Shown here piece after piece: positions 18,191-27,320 of a stretch of 60,319 bases of DNA. The stretch's first letter is position 1, and every line of letters begins with the position of its first letter. Source of the stretch: Candidatus Gastranaerophilales bacterium (GTDB taxonomy: Bacteria; Cyanobacteriota; Vampirovibrionia; Gastranaerophilales; Gastranaerophilaceae). The stretch spans positions 1 through 60,319 of the forward strand of contig CANPZB010000003.1 in NCBI GenBank assembly GCA_947588755.1, written 5' to 3'. The translations under genes were made by a program, and so were the position numbers. A model generated the notes under the pieces. That model searched no databases and was not told the origin of the DNA. It saw only the letters and a list, made by a program, of their open reading frames with translations.

Positions 18191-18238
18191 AAAATAGGTC
18201 ACAGACAACAGTTTTATTTTAGGGCAAAATAGGTCACA
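18191..18238. promoter_or_regulatory. Direct repeats, candidate operator of the XRE gene
   Basis: AAAATAGGTCACA occurs at 18191-18203 and again at 18226-18238, 35 bases apart. The second copy runs into the ATG of the XRE gene. The spacing and placement between divergent genes suggest a regulator binding site controlling both. Confidence 0.5.
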
Positions 18239-18447
18239 TGTCAAGGTTAAAGGAATTAGGGAAAAATATTGCCAGATATCGTTATATGCGTGGATTATCG
18301 CAAGAAAAACTCGCGGAAATGGTTGATTTATCACGAGAATATATAACACGTGTCGAAAAAGGACAAAAAAATATAAGTTTAAAAAAACTTTTCGCAATAA
18401 CTGATGCTTTGGAAATTGATTTTTGTAAATTGACAGATTTTAAATAA
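18238..18447 (+). CDS. Small XRE-family helix-turn-helix regulator
   Basis: The 69-residue protein is a complete Cro/C1-type domain: LGKNIARYRYMRGLSQEKLAEMVDLSREYITRVEKGQKNISL, with the recognition helix in about residues 31-42. There is no extra ligand domain. It is divergent from the prepilin-like gene at 18156. Paired direct repeats in the shared 81-base spacer, one abutting its own start codon, suggest autoregulation and possible control of the pilin gene. The ribosome site is poor, perhaps because the repeat occupies that position. Confidence 0.9.
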   Translation: MSRLKELGKNIARYRYMRGLSQEKLAEMVDLSREYITRVEKGQKNISLKKLFAITDALEIDFCKLTDFK

Positions 18448-18516
18448 AAAATTATATAATGCGAGTAACATTATTTTTTAGGGCAAAAAAAATTTTTGAC
18501 AAGTTTTATATATGCT

Positions 18517-19269
18517 ATGCAAGTTAATTACAATTCAAACAGCAGGAATTTTGCCGCACGCAATGCTCAAATACGTTTTGCGGATAATATTATCCGCAAA
18601 GTGAATAAAGAGTTCCCGAGATTATCTTCAACTTTGATTAACGATTTACAATGTGCCAAGTTACATCCAAATGTTTCGGCAAAATTATTTAAAAAAATAT
18701 CCAAAATGCGGAAAAATTCTTACTTTGAATTTTTGATGACAACTTCCGCAAAGGATGCAAATTTCTACGGCTTTATAGAAAAGATGCAGTTTGTATTATA
18801 TTCAATGAAGGAAAATGCTCTGTCATGTTTTTCAAAATCACATCAAACCGATGATAAAAAAGTCGGTATTATTATAAATCCGATTAAAAAACTTAAAATA
18901 GGCAATTGTATGGAAGCTTCATATTTAGGTTTAATTGCGGCAAGAATTAACGGATTAAAAAACGTAAGATTTGTTCATCTGGTTTCTCCTGACGGATATT
19001 TGTATGACCATTCAGTCGTTTTGGTTAATTGCGGGAAAGACAAAAAGTCTTATGTACTTGACGGGTGGCTTGGTTTTGCCGATTATGTGCCTAATGCAAT
19101 AAAAAGATGGCAAAAAGAATTTGCTCATCATTTTGATTTTGAAAAAGCAAATACTGATAAAATATTTCTTCAGGAACATATATCGGATATGAAAAACCTC
19201 CTTGAAAATGTTGATGTTGAAATATTAAAAAAAGAATATCCCGAACTCTGTATGCCCGCAAAAAAATAA
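18517..19269 (+). CDS. Orphan with a Cys-His-Asp peptidase-like triad
   Basis: This is a 250-residue protein counted from ATG 18517; a TTG 21 bases earlier (18496) is also possible, and neither has a good ribosome site. Its C-terminal half shows three motifs in the order of papain or transglutaminase folds: C131 in IGNCMEASYLG, H165 in YDHSVVLVN and D182 in YVLDGWLG. This resembles GNC.E / DHaFV / DPW motifs of bacterial effector-like cysteine peptidases. The N-terminal part is helical with AQIRFADN near residue 21. It has no signal peptide. The enzyme class is inferred from motif spacing, and activity is unproven. Confidence 0.55.
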   Translation: MQVNYNSNSRNFAARNAQIRFADNIIRKVNKEFPRLSSTLINDLQCAKLHPNVSAKLFKKISKMRKNSYFEFLMTTSAKDANFYGFIEKMQFVLYSMKENALSCFSKSHQTDDKKVGIIINPIKKLKIGNCMEASYLGLIAARINGLKNVRFVHLVSPDGYLYDHSVVLVNCGKDKKSYVLDGWLGFADYVPNAIKRWQKEFAHHFDFEKANTDKIFLQEHISDMKNLLENVDVEILKKEYPELCMPAKK

Positions 19270-19372
19270 GCTGACGGATTTTTACGCTTGATTTTTGATT
19301 TTGTTTATTTTTAAATATTCTTACAGCGGTGTTAATTATGCCGCAAGTCCATAAGAAAGAAGACATTTTTTA

Positions 19373-20257
19373 TTGCCCGAAAATAAAAAAATAGCAAAAG
19401 AAATTAAATTGGCAAAGTATGCAGGTTTTTGTTACGGTGTGAAAAGAGCTGTAGATACCGTTAAAAAATTGAAAGCCGAAAACCCGAATAAAAATATTTT
19501 TGTACTGGGTGAACTTATACATAATGCCAATGTAATAAATGAACTTGAAAACCTCGGGATTAAAACACTTTATGAAATCCCCGAAAAAGGTGAAGGTATT
19601 TGTGTTATAAGAAGTCATGGCGAAAGCCCCGAAGTTATTGAAAAAATAAGGAATGCAGGGTTTGAAATTGTTGATTTGACTTGCCCCGACGTAAAAAAAG
19701 TTCAGCAGAAAGCAGTTGAATTAGCAAAAGAAGGCTATTTTGTAGTTATCGTAGGTAAATCCGAGCATCCCGAAGTTGTCGCAATTACGGCAAATGCCAA
19801 GCTTTACGGTAAGGACGTTATTGTTGCCGCAAATATTGAAGATTTAAAAAAATACTCGGAAACAATAAAATCTCACAAACGCGTAGGAGTTGTAGTTCAG
19901 ACAACACAACGTATTTCAACACTTAATTCGGTTCTGGAATATCTTTTGTCTCTCGCAAAAGAAATTCATATAGCTAACACTATTTGCCAAAGCACTACAA
20001 TGAGGCAAAATGAAGCAAAAGAACTCGCCAAAAACAGTGATATGGTTATAGTTGCAGGCTCTAAAAAAAGTGCCAACACTACTCATCTGGCGGAAATTTT
20101 GAAGGATATTACACAAACCGTTCATATTGAAGATGAAACGGAATTGGAAAATTATAAAGATTTAATTCAAAAATCGAAATATATTTCCGTTACCGCGGGG
20201 GCTTCAACTCCGCAGTATATAATCCAAAAAGTTACGGAAAAATTAGGTGAATATTAG
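19373..20257 (+). CDS. ispH: 4-hydroxy-3-methylbut-2-enyl diphosphate reductase
   Basis: The 294-residue protein has the three cysteines that hold the iron-sulfur cluster (GFCYGVKRAV, DLTCPDVKK, TICQSTTMRQ) and the substrate motifs LGELIHN, IRSHGE and GKSEHPEV. It makes IPP and DMAPP in the last step of the MEP pathway. The start is a TTG at 19373 with GAAAGAAG about 12 bases upstream. rpsA follows after 42 bases; ispH next to or fused with rpsA is known in other phyla. Its pathway partner ispG is at 44921. Confidence 0.96.
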   Translation: MPENKKIAKEIKLAKYAGFCYGVKRAVDTVKKLKAENPNKNIFVLGELIHNANVINELENLGIKTLYEIPEKGEGICVIRSHGESPEVIEKIRNAGFEIVDLTCPDVKKVQQKAVELAKEGYFVVIVGKSEHPEVVAITANAKLYGKDVIVAANIEDLKKYSETIKSHKRVGVVVQTTQRISTLNSVLEYLLSLAKEIHIANTICQSTTMRQNEAKELAKNSDMVIVAGSKKSANTTHLAEILKDITQTVHIEDETELENYKDLIQKSKYISVTAGASTPQYIIQKVTEKLGEY

Positions 20258-20299
20258 TTTTTAACGACAGATTACTTAAAACGAAAGGAAAATAAAAAA

Positions 20300-21376
20300 A
20301 TGACAAAAACACTTGAAAAAACAAACTTGGAAGAATTTGAAAAAATGCTTGAAGATTCTTTCGCAAAATCAAATTCAGTTGCCGATATCGTAGAAGGTAC
20401 GGTTATCAGAAAAGAAAATGACGGCTATCTAATCAGCGTTAAAGGTGCAAAAACCGAAGGGTTTTTACCCGAAAAAGAAATCCCTGCCGCATCTGAAGAC
20501 ACATCGGTTATTGAAATAGGTGATGTAAAAGAATTTTACGTATTGAAAGAAGAAAATGATGAGGAAGGTATGCTTCTTTCATTAAAAAGACTTGCTTACG
20601 CTCAAGCCTGGGCTCAGCTTAATGATGCTAAAATACAAGGTGATACGATTTTGGCAAAAGTTGTATCTATCGTTAAAGGCGGTGTATTGGTTGATGTCGC
20701 CGATTTAAAAGGATTTATTCCTTCTTCTCAACTCAGAACGGGAACACCGTTTGAAGGCTTGATTGATACCAAAGTCGAAGTTAAAGTTCTTGAAGCCGAT
20801 CCGAAGAAAAATAAATTAATTTTATCTCAAAGACAGGCTGTTGCCGAACAAAGAGATCAGGTGGTTGATAATATTTTGGCTGAACTTCAGGAAGACCAGA
20901 TTGTTAAGGGCGAAGTAGTCAGAATTGCCGATTTTGGTGCGTTTGTTGATATAAACGGTATTGACGGTTTGCTTCCGATATCCGAAATTTCATGGTCAAG
21001 AATTAAACACCCGTCAGATGTTATTTCTTTGGGTGAAACCATTGAAGTTAAAATTATTAAAATCGATAACGAATTGAAAAGAATTTCGTTGTCTTTGAAA
21101 AGAATGGGCGAAGACCCGTGGCAGCAAATTCAAGGCGAATTTGAAGAAGGACAGGTAATTACCGGTACTGTTAACAAAGTTACGGGATTTGGTGCATTTA
21201 TTAATATTTTCCCCGGAGTGGAAGCTTTGCTGCCCGTATCAGAAATGTCTGATGAAAATGTTAACCCGTTTAATTTGTACAAAGCAGGCGACAGTGTTAA
21301 AGTCCTGATTAAAAAATTTACTCCTCAGGAACACAGAATTGCTCTTAGTACAAAAGATATTGAGTCGGATAAATAA
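20300..21376 (+). CDS. rpsA: Ribosomal protein bS1-like protein with four S1 domains
   Basis: The 358-residue protein contains four S1 OB-fold repeats at about residues 30-100, 115-180, 200-270 and 285-350. The third and fourth are most typical (GEVVRIADFGAFVDINGIDGLLPISEIS; GTVNKVTGFGAFINIFPGVEALLPVSEMS). E. coli bS1 has six, but four-domain forms are usual in Gram-positive bacteria and related groups. It recruits mRNA to the 30S subunit. An AAAGGAAA ribosome site and a strong terminator bound the gene. Confidence 0.93.
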   Translation: MTKTLEKTNLEEFEKMLEDSFAKSNSVADIVEGTVIRKENDGYLISVKGAKTEGFLPEKEIPAASEDTSVIEIGDVKEFYVLKEENDEEGMLLSLKRLAYAQAWAQLNDAKIQGDTILAKVVSIVKGGVLVDVADLKGFIPSSQLRTGTPFEGLIDTKVEVKVLEADPKKNKLILSQRQAVAEQRDQVVDNILAELQEDQIVKGEVVRIADFGAFVDINGIDGLLPISEISWSRIKHPSDVISLGETIEVKIIKIDNELKRISLSLKRMGEDPWQQIQGEFEEGQVITGTVNKVTGFGAFINIFPGVEALLPVSEMSDENVNPFNLYKAGDSVKVLIKKFTPQEHRIALSTKDIESDK

Positions 21377-21394
21377 AATTTCTACAAAATATTT

Positions 21395-21430
21395 AAAATG
21401 TCTTTCGAGATTATCGAAAGACATTTTTTT
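21395..21430 (+). terminator. Terminator after rpsA
   Basis: A 14-bp stem from AAAATGTCTTTCGA and its complement with loop GATTA is followed by a T-run. Confidence 0.93.
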
Positions 21431-21526
21431 ACATAACTTTACATAATTAACTTTCGGGTAAATTTTAGCCTGTTTAAAAACTTTATATAAATATAAAGGG
21501 TTAGTTTTTTAAATTGGAGTTATGTT

Positions 21527-21958
21527 ATGAATTCAATAGGTGACGATTTCTTAATACCATCAATGTACAGAGATTTGGGCAGTATGTCCGTTGATTATAT
21601 GGCTTCACCTTTCGGAATGCCCTACGGCGGTTATTATTCCGCTTTAGGCGGTGTAAGATTAAGACCGCAGGCTGATGAAGACAAATTTATTTCCATGGAG
21701 ACAAAAGACAGGCATGATAGGAACAATGCAAAGAAAGTCCTGATGATTTTAGGCGGACTTATTGCGTTGACTTTTGTCGGCCCGCTTTATAAATCCGTAA
21801 AAAATGCAGGCGGAATTAGTAAGTTTGTTGACAAACAGTGGCAGATATTGAAAGGTAAATATACTACCAAAAAGTCGGCTAAAGGTCATAAATTCTTCGG
21901 TAATATGTTTGACAGGTTAAAAAAGATTTTCAGTTTTAAGAAAAAACCGGTTAAGTAA
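21527..21958 (+). CDS. Small single-pass membrane protein
   Basis: I do not recognise this 143-residue protein. Its N-terminal 50 residues are rich in Gly, Tyr and Met (SPFGMPYGGYYSALGG). One membrane helix lies at about 69-88 (KKVLMILGGLIALTFVGPLY), followed by a strongly basic tail (KKIFSFKKKPVK). Charge distribution suggests an N-out, C-in orientation. It stands between terminators as its own unit. Confidence 0.65.
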   Translation: MNSIGDDFLIPSMYRDLGSMSVDYMASPFGMPYGGYYSALGGVRLRPQADEDKFISMETKDRHDRNNAKKVLMILGGLIALTFVGPLYKSVKNAGGISKFVDKQWQILKGKYTTKKSAKGHKFFGNMFDRLKKIFSFKKKPVK

Positions 21959-22064
21959 TAATTAGTTCCTCTTTTATTTTTATATGCAGGAAAAGTTTAT
22001 TTTCCTGCATTTTTATGTTATTATCATTAAAACGGATTTACTTATTAAAAATTAAGGAGATAAT

Positions 22065-22565
22065 ATGGCAAAAGATTGCAGTTTTGACATTGTTTCGGAA
22101 TTCGACAGGCAGGAGCTTTTGAACGCTGTCGATCAGGTAAAAAGAGAAATTTCATCAAGGTTTGATTTAAAAGATTCCGGTTCATCCGTTGATTTGGACG
22201 GCGATAAATCTATTACCGTGACGACAAGTGATGAAATGAAATTGCGTAATATTTATGATATTTTGCAATCTAAACTTTCCAAAAGAAATCTGAGTATAAG
22301 AATTCTCGACCCTCAACCCGTTGAAAATGCTCTGGGCGGCAATGTCAGGAGAGTGTATAATCTGAAAAAAGGTCTTACGCAGGAACTTGCAAAAAAAATT
22401 GTTGCCGATATTAAAGAAACAAAAAAGAAAGTACAACCTTCTATTCAAGGCGACAGGGTAAGAGTTTCAGGTAAAGATAAAGATGATTTACAGGCGGTAA
22501 TTCAGTTTTTAAGGTCAAACGAAGAAAAATACGATTATCCGCTGCAATTTACAAATTACAGATAA
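22065..22565 (+). CDS. yajQ: YajQ-family nucleotide-binding protein
   Basis: The 166-residue protein matches the family throughout: SFDIVSEFDRQELLNAVDQ, SRFDLKDSG, then KKGLTQELAKKIVADIK and a YPLQFTNYR end. Members have two ferredoxin-like domains; some bind cyclic di-GMP and act as co-regulators. There is no evidence here for which ligand is used. AAGGAG precedes the ATG. Confidence 0.95.
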   Translation: MAKDCSFDIVSEFDRQELLNAVDQVKREISSRFDLKDSGSSVDLDGDKSITVTTSDEMKLRNIYDILQSKLSKRNLSIRILDPQPVENALGGNVRRVYNLKKGLTQELAKKIVADIKETKKKVQPSIQGDRVRVSGKDKDDLQAVIQFLRSNEEKYDYPLQFTNYR

Positions 22566-22602
22566 TAAAAAAAAGAGGATTTAGTATCCTCTTTTTTTTT
22601 AT
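22566..22602. terminator. Bidirectional terminator between yajQ and panD
   Basis: AAAAAAGAGGAT and ATCCTCTTTTTT pair around loop TTAGT. Runs of A and T on the two sides allow use by both convergent genes. Confidence 0.92.
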
Positions 22603-22949
22603 TTAATAATTTTATTATTGTCATCAACGATGACTATTGAGGGTTTAAGATTTGCCGCTTCGTCTTGGGTTAACAGGGCATAAGATACGATAATAACTTT
22701 GTCTCCGGGTTGCACTTTTCTTGCTGCGGCTCCGTTAAGACATATTGTACCCGAGTTTGGCGAACCTTTTATTACGTAAGTTTGAAATCTTTCGCCGTTG
22801 TTTATATCAAATATTTCAACTTTTTGCCATTCTTTTATTCCCGAAGCATTCATAAGCGATTCATCAATGGTTATTGAACCCACGTAATTAAGGTTTGCAT
22901 CGGTAACTGTTGCTCTGTGTATTTTTGAAATAAGAAATTCTTTCAGCAT
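22599..22949 (-). CDS. panD: Aspartate 1-decarboxylase proenzyme
   Basis: The 116-residue protein has the self-cleavage site G24-S25 in NYVGSITID, which creates the pyruvoyl cofactor from Ser25. [23 protein letters not shown] is the other family block. It makes beta-alanine for coenzyme A. No panB or panC gene is in the window. Its 3' end overlaps the terminator T-run shared with yajQ. Confidence 0.96.
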   Translation of the reverse strand: MLKEFLISKIHRATVTDANLNYVGSITIDESLMNASGIKEWQKVEIFDINNGERFQTYVIKGSPNSGTICLNGAAARKVQPGDKVIIVSYALLTQDEAANLKPSIVIVDDNNKIIK

Positions 22950-22999
22950 ATTTATACCTCGTGATTATTATTTTATCGTAAAAATTTTTCAAAATCAAG

Positions 23000-23030
23000 A
23001 ACAAGGTATAAATAACACTTATACCTTGTT
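23000..23030 (-). terminator. Hairpin at the end of the GH13 operon
   Basis: AACAAGGTATAA and TTATACCTTGTT form a perfect 12-bp stem with a 7-base loop, 24 bases past the GH13 stop. The T-run is better on the plus strand than on the minus strand, so efficiency for the operon is uncertain. Confidence 0.6.
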
Positions 23031-23054
23031 TTTTCAGTTTATTTAATGTGCCTG

Positions 23055-24782
23055 TTATAAATTTTGTCTGTAAATCTTATTTGTGTAATTTTCGATATCG
23101 GGTGTATTAATTTCAAAAACATGAATTCTTGCTGGCCCGATTTGTGCATGAATTTTATTATTTGCGGCTTGAATTATACTTTTTTGACCGTAAGAAGGCA
23201 GCAAATTGTTTAAAGGTTCATTGTTTTGCAGACCCGGTACGTTTACTGTGCAGGAGACAGGACGATTTACATTTTTGTTTGCCAGCACAAGAAGCGTTTT
23301 CCCCTTGTAATGTCGTGCAAAAGCAATTATTTGGTCGGTTTTGTCTCCTTTTTTATTCAGTTCTATGAAAGTACCTTTGTTAATAATATCGGCATATTTG
23401 TCTTTCAATTCAAAAGCACTTTTCATAAAATCGCCTATTTCGGGATTATTTCCGCCCGGTTTTCTTGAATAATTGAATATATCAAGTCTGCCGGGGTGAA
23501 CGGTCATTTCTTTATTATCGGTTTGGGTTTCGGGATTAATTTTATCTTTGTATGAATATTTGTAATAGTCTCCGGATTGATAACCGTCTACAATATAGGG
23601 ATTAAGCATCGGTAATGTTACCTGTAATCCCATTGTAAGGTTACAGTAGTCACTTCCGCCATGATACATAGGTGAAATATCGTCGTGGGTAGCAAAAGAA
23701 CCTATAAGAGATTTGCCTTTGGGAAGATTATATGACATGTTTAATTGTTCTTTTACGTAATTCATAAATGTGGATGCATCCGGCCATTCGTGGAAAATAT
23801 GATATTGCCCGTAAATACAGTCAAATCCTGACCGTAAAGAATCTTCCGGACGGTCGTAAGCCATGTTCGCTTGTGCAGAAGCATCTTCATAAGTGTAAGT
23901 TTCGGCAAGCCAGCCAAATTCAGGATTTTTCATTCTTGAGTAAGGTATAATAACATCCCAAAATTCCACGGGTTTGGCTCTTGCAACATCTGCTCTTATA
24001 CCGTCTGCTCCAAGTTCCAGACACATATCAACATATTTTTTATGCAGTTCCAAAAGTTCGGGATTAAGTGTGCGTTTACCTTCATCTTCCCAGGGTTGAA
24101 ACATTCTGATGTCATTCCAGCCCTGCGGTGTTTTAGCCAGACCGTCGCGTTCTTTTGCCATAAGTTTCGGTTCTCTTAAAAACATATCGTAAGATGCACA
24201 ACTCGGTAAATCTATCATAACTTTTATATTTCGGGCATGGCATTCGTCGATAAATGCTTTAAATTGTTCTTTAACGCTTCTCGGGTCATTTTTGTCCGCT
24301 AAATTAGGGTCTATAGTGAGCATATCCTGCGGAGAATACAGCGAACCTGCCGTTCCCATTGCCTTTTGCTTGCCCGTGGGGTGAACGGGAAGTATATGTA
24401 AAGTATTAAAACCTTGTGATTTTATCTCATCCAATCTTTCTATGGCATTCAAAAAAGTTCCGTGGGTCTCGTTAGAATCAATATATTCATTGCCGTTAAG
24501 GTCTTTTGCGTTAAAAGTTCTCGGGATTATCGCAAGAATTTTTGCTTCGTTGTTTGTGAGCAAAGTTCTTAAATTATTATGATAATTTTCTCTTGCAGGG
24601 GTTTGTAATTTTTCAACTTTTGCCGAATTAATTACCGCAAGGTTATTCATATAATCCGTAATCAGATTTCCGAATGAAGGGCTTTTATACAAAACGGGCT
24701 TTGAATTGCTTTGTAACGGCATATTATTTTGTTTTACGAAATTAACTTTTGCATATAGCAAATTTGTTACGGGATTTATCAT
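23055..24782 (-). CDS. GH13 alpha-amylase-family enzyme
   Basis: The 575-residue protein, from ATG 24782, holds the GH13 barrel with all three catalytic residues: nucleophile D265 (DGIRADVA), acid/base E294 (WLAET) and D367 (FATHDD). A beta-sandwich C-domain follows. No signal peptide is present, so a cytoplasmic role on glycogen-type or malto-oligosaccharide glucan is likely. The N-terminal 60 residues precede the barrel and contain SPSFGNLI. Its ATG overlaps the stop of the upstream membrane-protein gene (ATGA), with GGAGG just before it. A longer frame to 24905 overlaps that gene and is rejected. Exact specificity is not readable. Confidence 0.88.
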   Translation of the reverse strand: MINPVTNLLYAKVNFVKQNNMPLQSNSKPVLYKSPSFGNLITDYMNNLAVINSAKVEKLQTPARENYHNNLRTLLTNNEAKILAIIPRTFNAKDLNGNEYIDSNETHGTFLNAIERLDEIKSQGFNTLHILPVHPTGKQKAMGTAGSLYSPQDMLTIDPNLADKNDPRSVKEQFKAFIDECHARNIKVMIDLPSCASYDMFLREPKLMAKERDGLAKTPQGWNDIRMFQPWEDEGKRTLNPELLELHKKYVDMCLELGADGIRADVARAKPVEFWDVIIPYSRMKNPEFGWLAETYTYEDASAQANMAYDRPEDSLRSGFDCIYGQYHIFHEWPDASTFMNYVKEQLNMSYNLPKGKSLIGSFATHDDISPMYHGGSDYCNLTMGLQVTLPMLNPYIVDGYQSGDYYKYSYKDKINPETQTDNKEMTVHPGRLDIFNYSRKPGGNNPEIGDFMKSAFELKDKYADIINKGTFIELNKKGDKTDQIIAFARHYKGKTLLVLANKNVNRPVSCTVNVPGLQNNEPLNNLLPSYGQKSIIQAANNKIHAQIGPARIHVFEINTPDIENYTNKIYRQNL

Positions 24783-27319
24783 TTTGTCTGCCCTCCTTTT
24801 TGCTGATTTATCAGGGGAGGTAATTTCATCCTTCCAAAGAAAAATTGTGCCAGAACGGTTATACCGAAAAGTCCTATGCCGAACCCGCCGAACATTTTTA
24901 ACCATTTTCTTGAGTTAAACATTTGCTTAGTCTTTTTGAAAATCATTTCATCGGGTGCAGCACCCAAAAGGTTTGCCCGTTTTTCCGAGGTGGATTCTTT
25001 TTTCAGGCCCCAAACCAAATGTCTTTCTTTGGCAAAATATTCGTCCTGACCTATATGTTCAATAATATTTTTTCTGTAGTTATTTATTTCATCAAGTAAA
25101 GTGTAACTTTTTGCAGCGGAGGCGGTTTCACTGTGAAGCGGATTATCAAACATTAACTTCATTGTTTCATCGAAAAATTCGGCATTTTGCGGAATGTCAA
25201 CACATCTGTTTCCTGTTTTACCGAGATATTTGTTTATGACTTTTCCGTCCTTAACTTCTATATCGCTATAATCAGCTTCGGGGAACGGATTACGCTTGAA
25301 ATAAAATTTCGTTGCGAAGTCTGATGCGTGACCCTTCAGCGTTATTATTTTGCCTAATTCAACAATGGCTTCTTTAACTTCACGTCTGATACCTTTGTGC
25401 AGAGCCGGAATATTTTCTTTTGAAGCTATCCTTCTGTTGTAATCCATACAGCATAAAAATCTGATAAATGAATTTTTTACGCTTTCAATTCTTTTTGAAA
25501 CGTATGATAGCTGTATGTTTAAAAGTGAACCTGTTAAATTTCTAACCGTTTTTCCGTCTGCTTCAACGGTTTTCCCTACTAATGCTTCCACCGTTTTATC
25601 CAAACCGAGTTTATGAAGTTTAACCGCAGTATCTTCAAAAATGCTTTCGACCTGTTTGTTATAAACATCCGTTATATCAGAGGGTTTTATAAGTGTATCA
25701 AGATGTGATATTTTTTGAATAACTTCATTTACCGCTTTTTCGTATTCAGTTTTATTGCTGCAAATTTTTTCCAGCTGACGCTGTACCAAGTCTGCCGTAA
25801 GTTCCCTGTCATATCTTGTATTTTCAATATCTTTCGGTGTCAACTTTAATATTTTTATCAGTGTGTCCGTTGCATCTGCCCAATATTTTGCAATTACGGT
25901 ATCTTCTGCCATACCTGCTTTTAAGTATGCATATTTGTCCCAAAGTGCAATTTTGGCATTGAAGTCCGCGAAAATTTCACGTAAAGATTTAACGGTATTT
26001 ATTTTTTCGGTATCAAATGTGTTTAGAGAATTCGATTTGAGTGCTTTTATAATAGGGTTATGTTCATCGTCGGGTTTTATTAATATTTTTTGAATGACGT
26101 TAAAATCGATTTTTTTGCCCGATGATTTGTTGTAATTTTCAAGATTATCTTCTAAAGGAATTTGTATTATTTTAAGTAATTTGCTAAAATCATTGTCTGA
26201 TATGGTATTTCCTTCGATATTCAATTTTTTTAATACAGTTTGAATTTGTTCCTGAGAAGGAGTTATGGTTTCAACTGCCTCCGACGGTAAAGATTTGGAT
26301 AAAGCTTTTTTTATGTTATTTAAAAGTTCTTCTCTTGTTTTTTCTGCGACGGTATATTCTTGTTTGTTAAATTCTGATAATAAATCTTCTTCTATTGCTT
26401 TTGCGGTTACGGGGTCAATATCTTCCGTTATTGCGGTTGAAAGTGCTTTAATTGTTCTCTCGTCAAGCGGTGTGTCTTTGTATTCGTTTATAATCTTGTC
26501 AGTATTTTTCAAATAATATTTATCAATAAATTGCCCGTATCTTGCTTCATGATTATCGGCGAGTTTGTCGGCTTCTCGGTTTCTTCGGGTATCAAGATAC
26601 TTGCCAAGCGGTTTTTTAACGGCATCGCAAATTAGTGAACTCATTACGGGCGTTGCAAAACCCGCAGTCAACATCCATAAGGTATTATTTTGCACCGCAA
26701 TTTTTTTCATTTTTTCCTGAATAAAATCTCTGCGGTTTTGTATATTACGGGGTACTCCCATTCTGTCGCCTATTTTGTTTATTTGTTTATCCGAGTATAA
26801 ATCCCACGGAAGGAATTGGGGGTCAAGGTAAAACGGTTTTCTTCTGCCGAAACTGTCCTCATATTGCCGGTCAATGTTTACTCCGTTAATAATTCTTGCG
26901 GGAAGTTGTATCGCTAATTTTTTCCATAATAACATTGATGCAAAAAATGATACCAGACCGATAAATTCCATGGATTTTGTAAGCGGTGTATGTTTCTGAT
27001 TAAACAAATAGTAAGCTATGGCAAGCCCGCCGAGTTTCATACCCGCATCGTTAAGTTTCCCTAATTCATGGTCGTTTGCATTGCCTTTTATTGCATTTTT
27101 AAATGATTTTATATCGTAACCGATACTTCTTACAAAATTCGCAGGCATGTATGTTATATTATTTTTTACAAGTTTCCCTTTTGGCGGAAGCGGTTTTATA
27201 AAAGTTCTGTTATTAAAATAATTGTTAAAATCATATTGCAGCGGAGTTTGCGGAACATTTTTTTCTGAATTTGTACCGCGGTTGTTAATTATGTAATTTT
27301 GAATTAAATTCGTTTGCAT
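24779..27319 (-). CDS. Large membrane-associated orphan protein, related to its upstream neighbour
   Basis: I do not recognise this 846-residue protein. Hydrophobic segments lie at about 94-106 (weak), 115-133 (FIGLVSFFASMLLW), 213-233 (TLWMLTAGFATPVMSSLICDA) and near the C-terminus (about 820-840). Between them is a roughly 550-residue helical, charged region. The segment around 138-235 (LPARIINGVN, FLPWDLY, then the third helix) parallels the 27321 gene (YPVKMLTGVD, FPRWDLLY, SYLWAATGVALAF), so the two are probably paralogues. It starts 1 base after that gene and overlaps the GH13 gene by 4 bases. The tight coupling suggests the three products act together at the membrane. Confidence 0.7.
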   Translation of the reverse strand: MQTNLIQNYIINNRGTNSEKNVPQTPLQYDFNNYFNNRTFIKPLPPKGKLVKNNITYMPANFVRSIGYDIKSFKNAIKGNANDHELGKLNDAGMKLGGLAIAYYLFNQKHTPLTKSMEFIGLVSFFASMLLWKKLAIQLPARIINGVNIDRQYEDSFGRRKPFYLDPQFLPWDLYSDKQINKIGDRMGVPRNIQNRRDFIQEKMKKIAVQNNTLWMLTAGFATPVMSSLICDAVKKPLGKYLDTRRNREADKLADNHEARYGQFIDKYYLKNTDKIINEYKDTPLDERTIKALSTAITEDIDPVTAKAIEEDLLSEFNKQEYTVAEKTREELLNNIKKALSKSLPSEAVETITPSQEQIQTVLKKLNIEGNTISDNDFSKLLKIIQIPLEDNLENYNKSSGKKIDFNVIQKILIKPDDEHNPIIKALKSNSLNTFDTEKINTVKSLREIFADFNAKIALWDKYAYLKAGMAEDTVIAKYWADATDTLIKILKLTPKDIENTRYDRELTADLVQRQLEKICSNKTEYEKAVNEVIQKISHLDTLIKPSDITDVYNKQVESIFEDTAVKLHKLGLDKTVEALVGKTVEADGKTVRNLTGSLLNIQLSYVSKRIESVKNSFIRFLCCMDYNRRIASKENIPALHKGIRREVKEAIVELGKIITLKGHASDFATKFYFKRNPFPEADYSDIEVKDGKVINKYLGKTGNRCVDIPQNAEFFDETMKLMFDNPLHSETASAAKSYTLLDEINNYRKNIIEHIGQDEYFAKERHLVWGLKKESTSEKRANLLGAAPDEMIFKKTKQMFNSRKWLKMFGGFGIGLFGITVLAQFFFGRMKLPPLINQQKGGQTK

Positions 27320-27320
27320 A

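Noticed and set aside
24783-24905. Longer N-terminus for the GH13 gene
   Set aside because: It overlaps the upstream gene out of frame, is rich in Arg/Lys without domain similarity, and GGAGG sits before the ATG at 24782.
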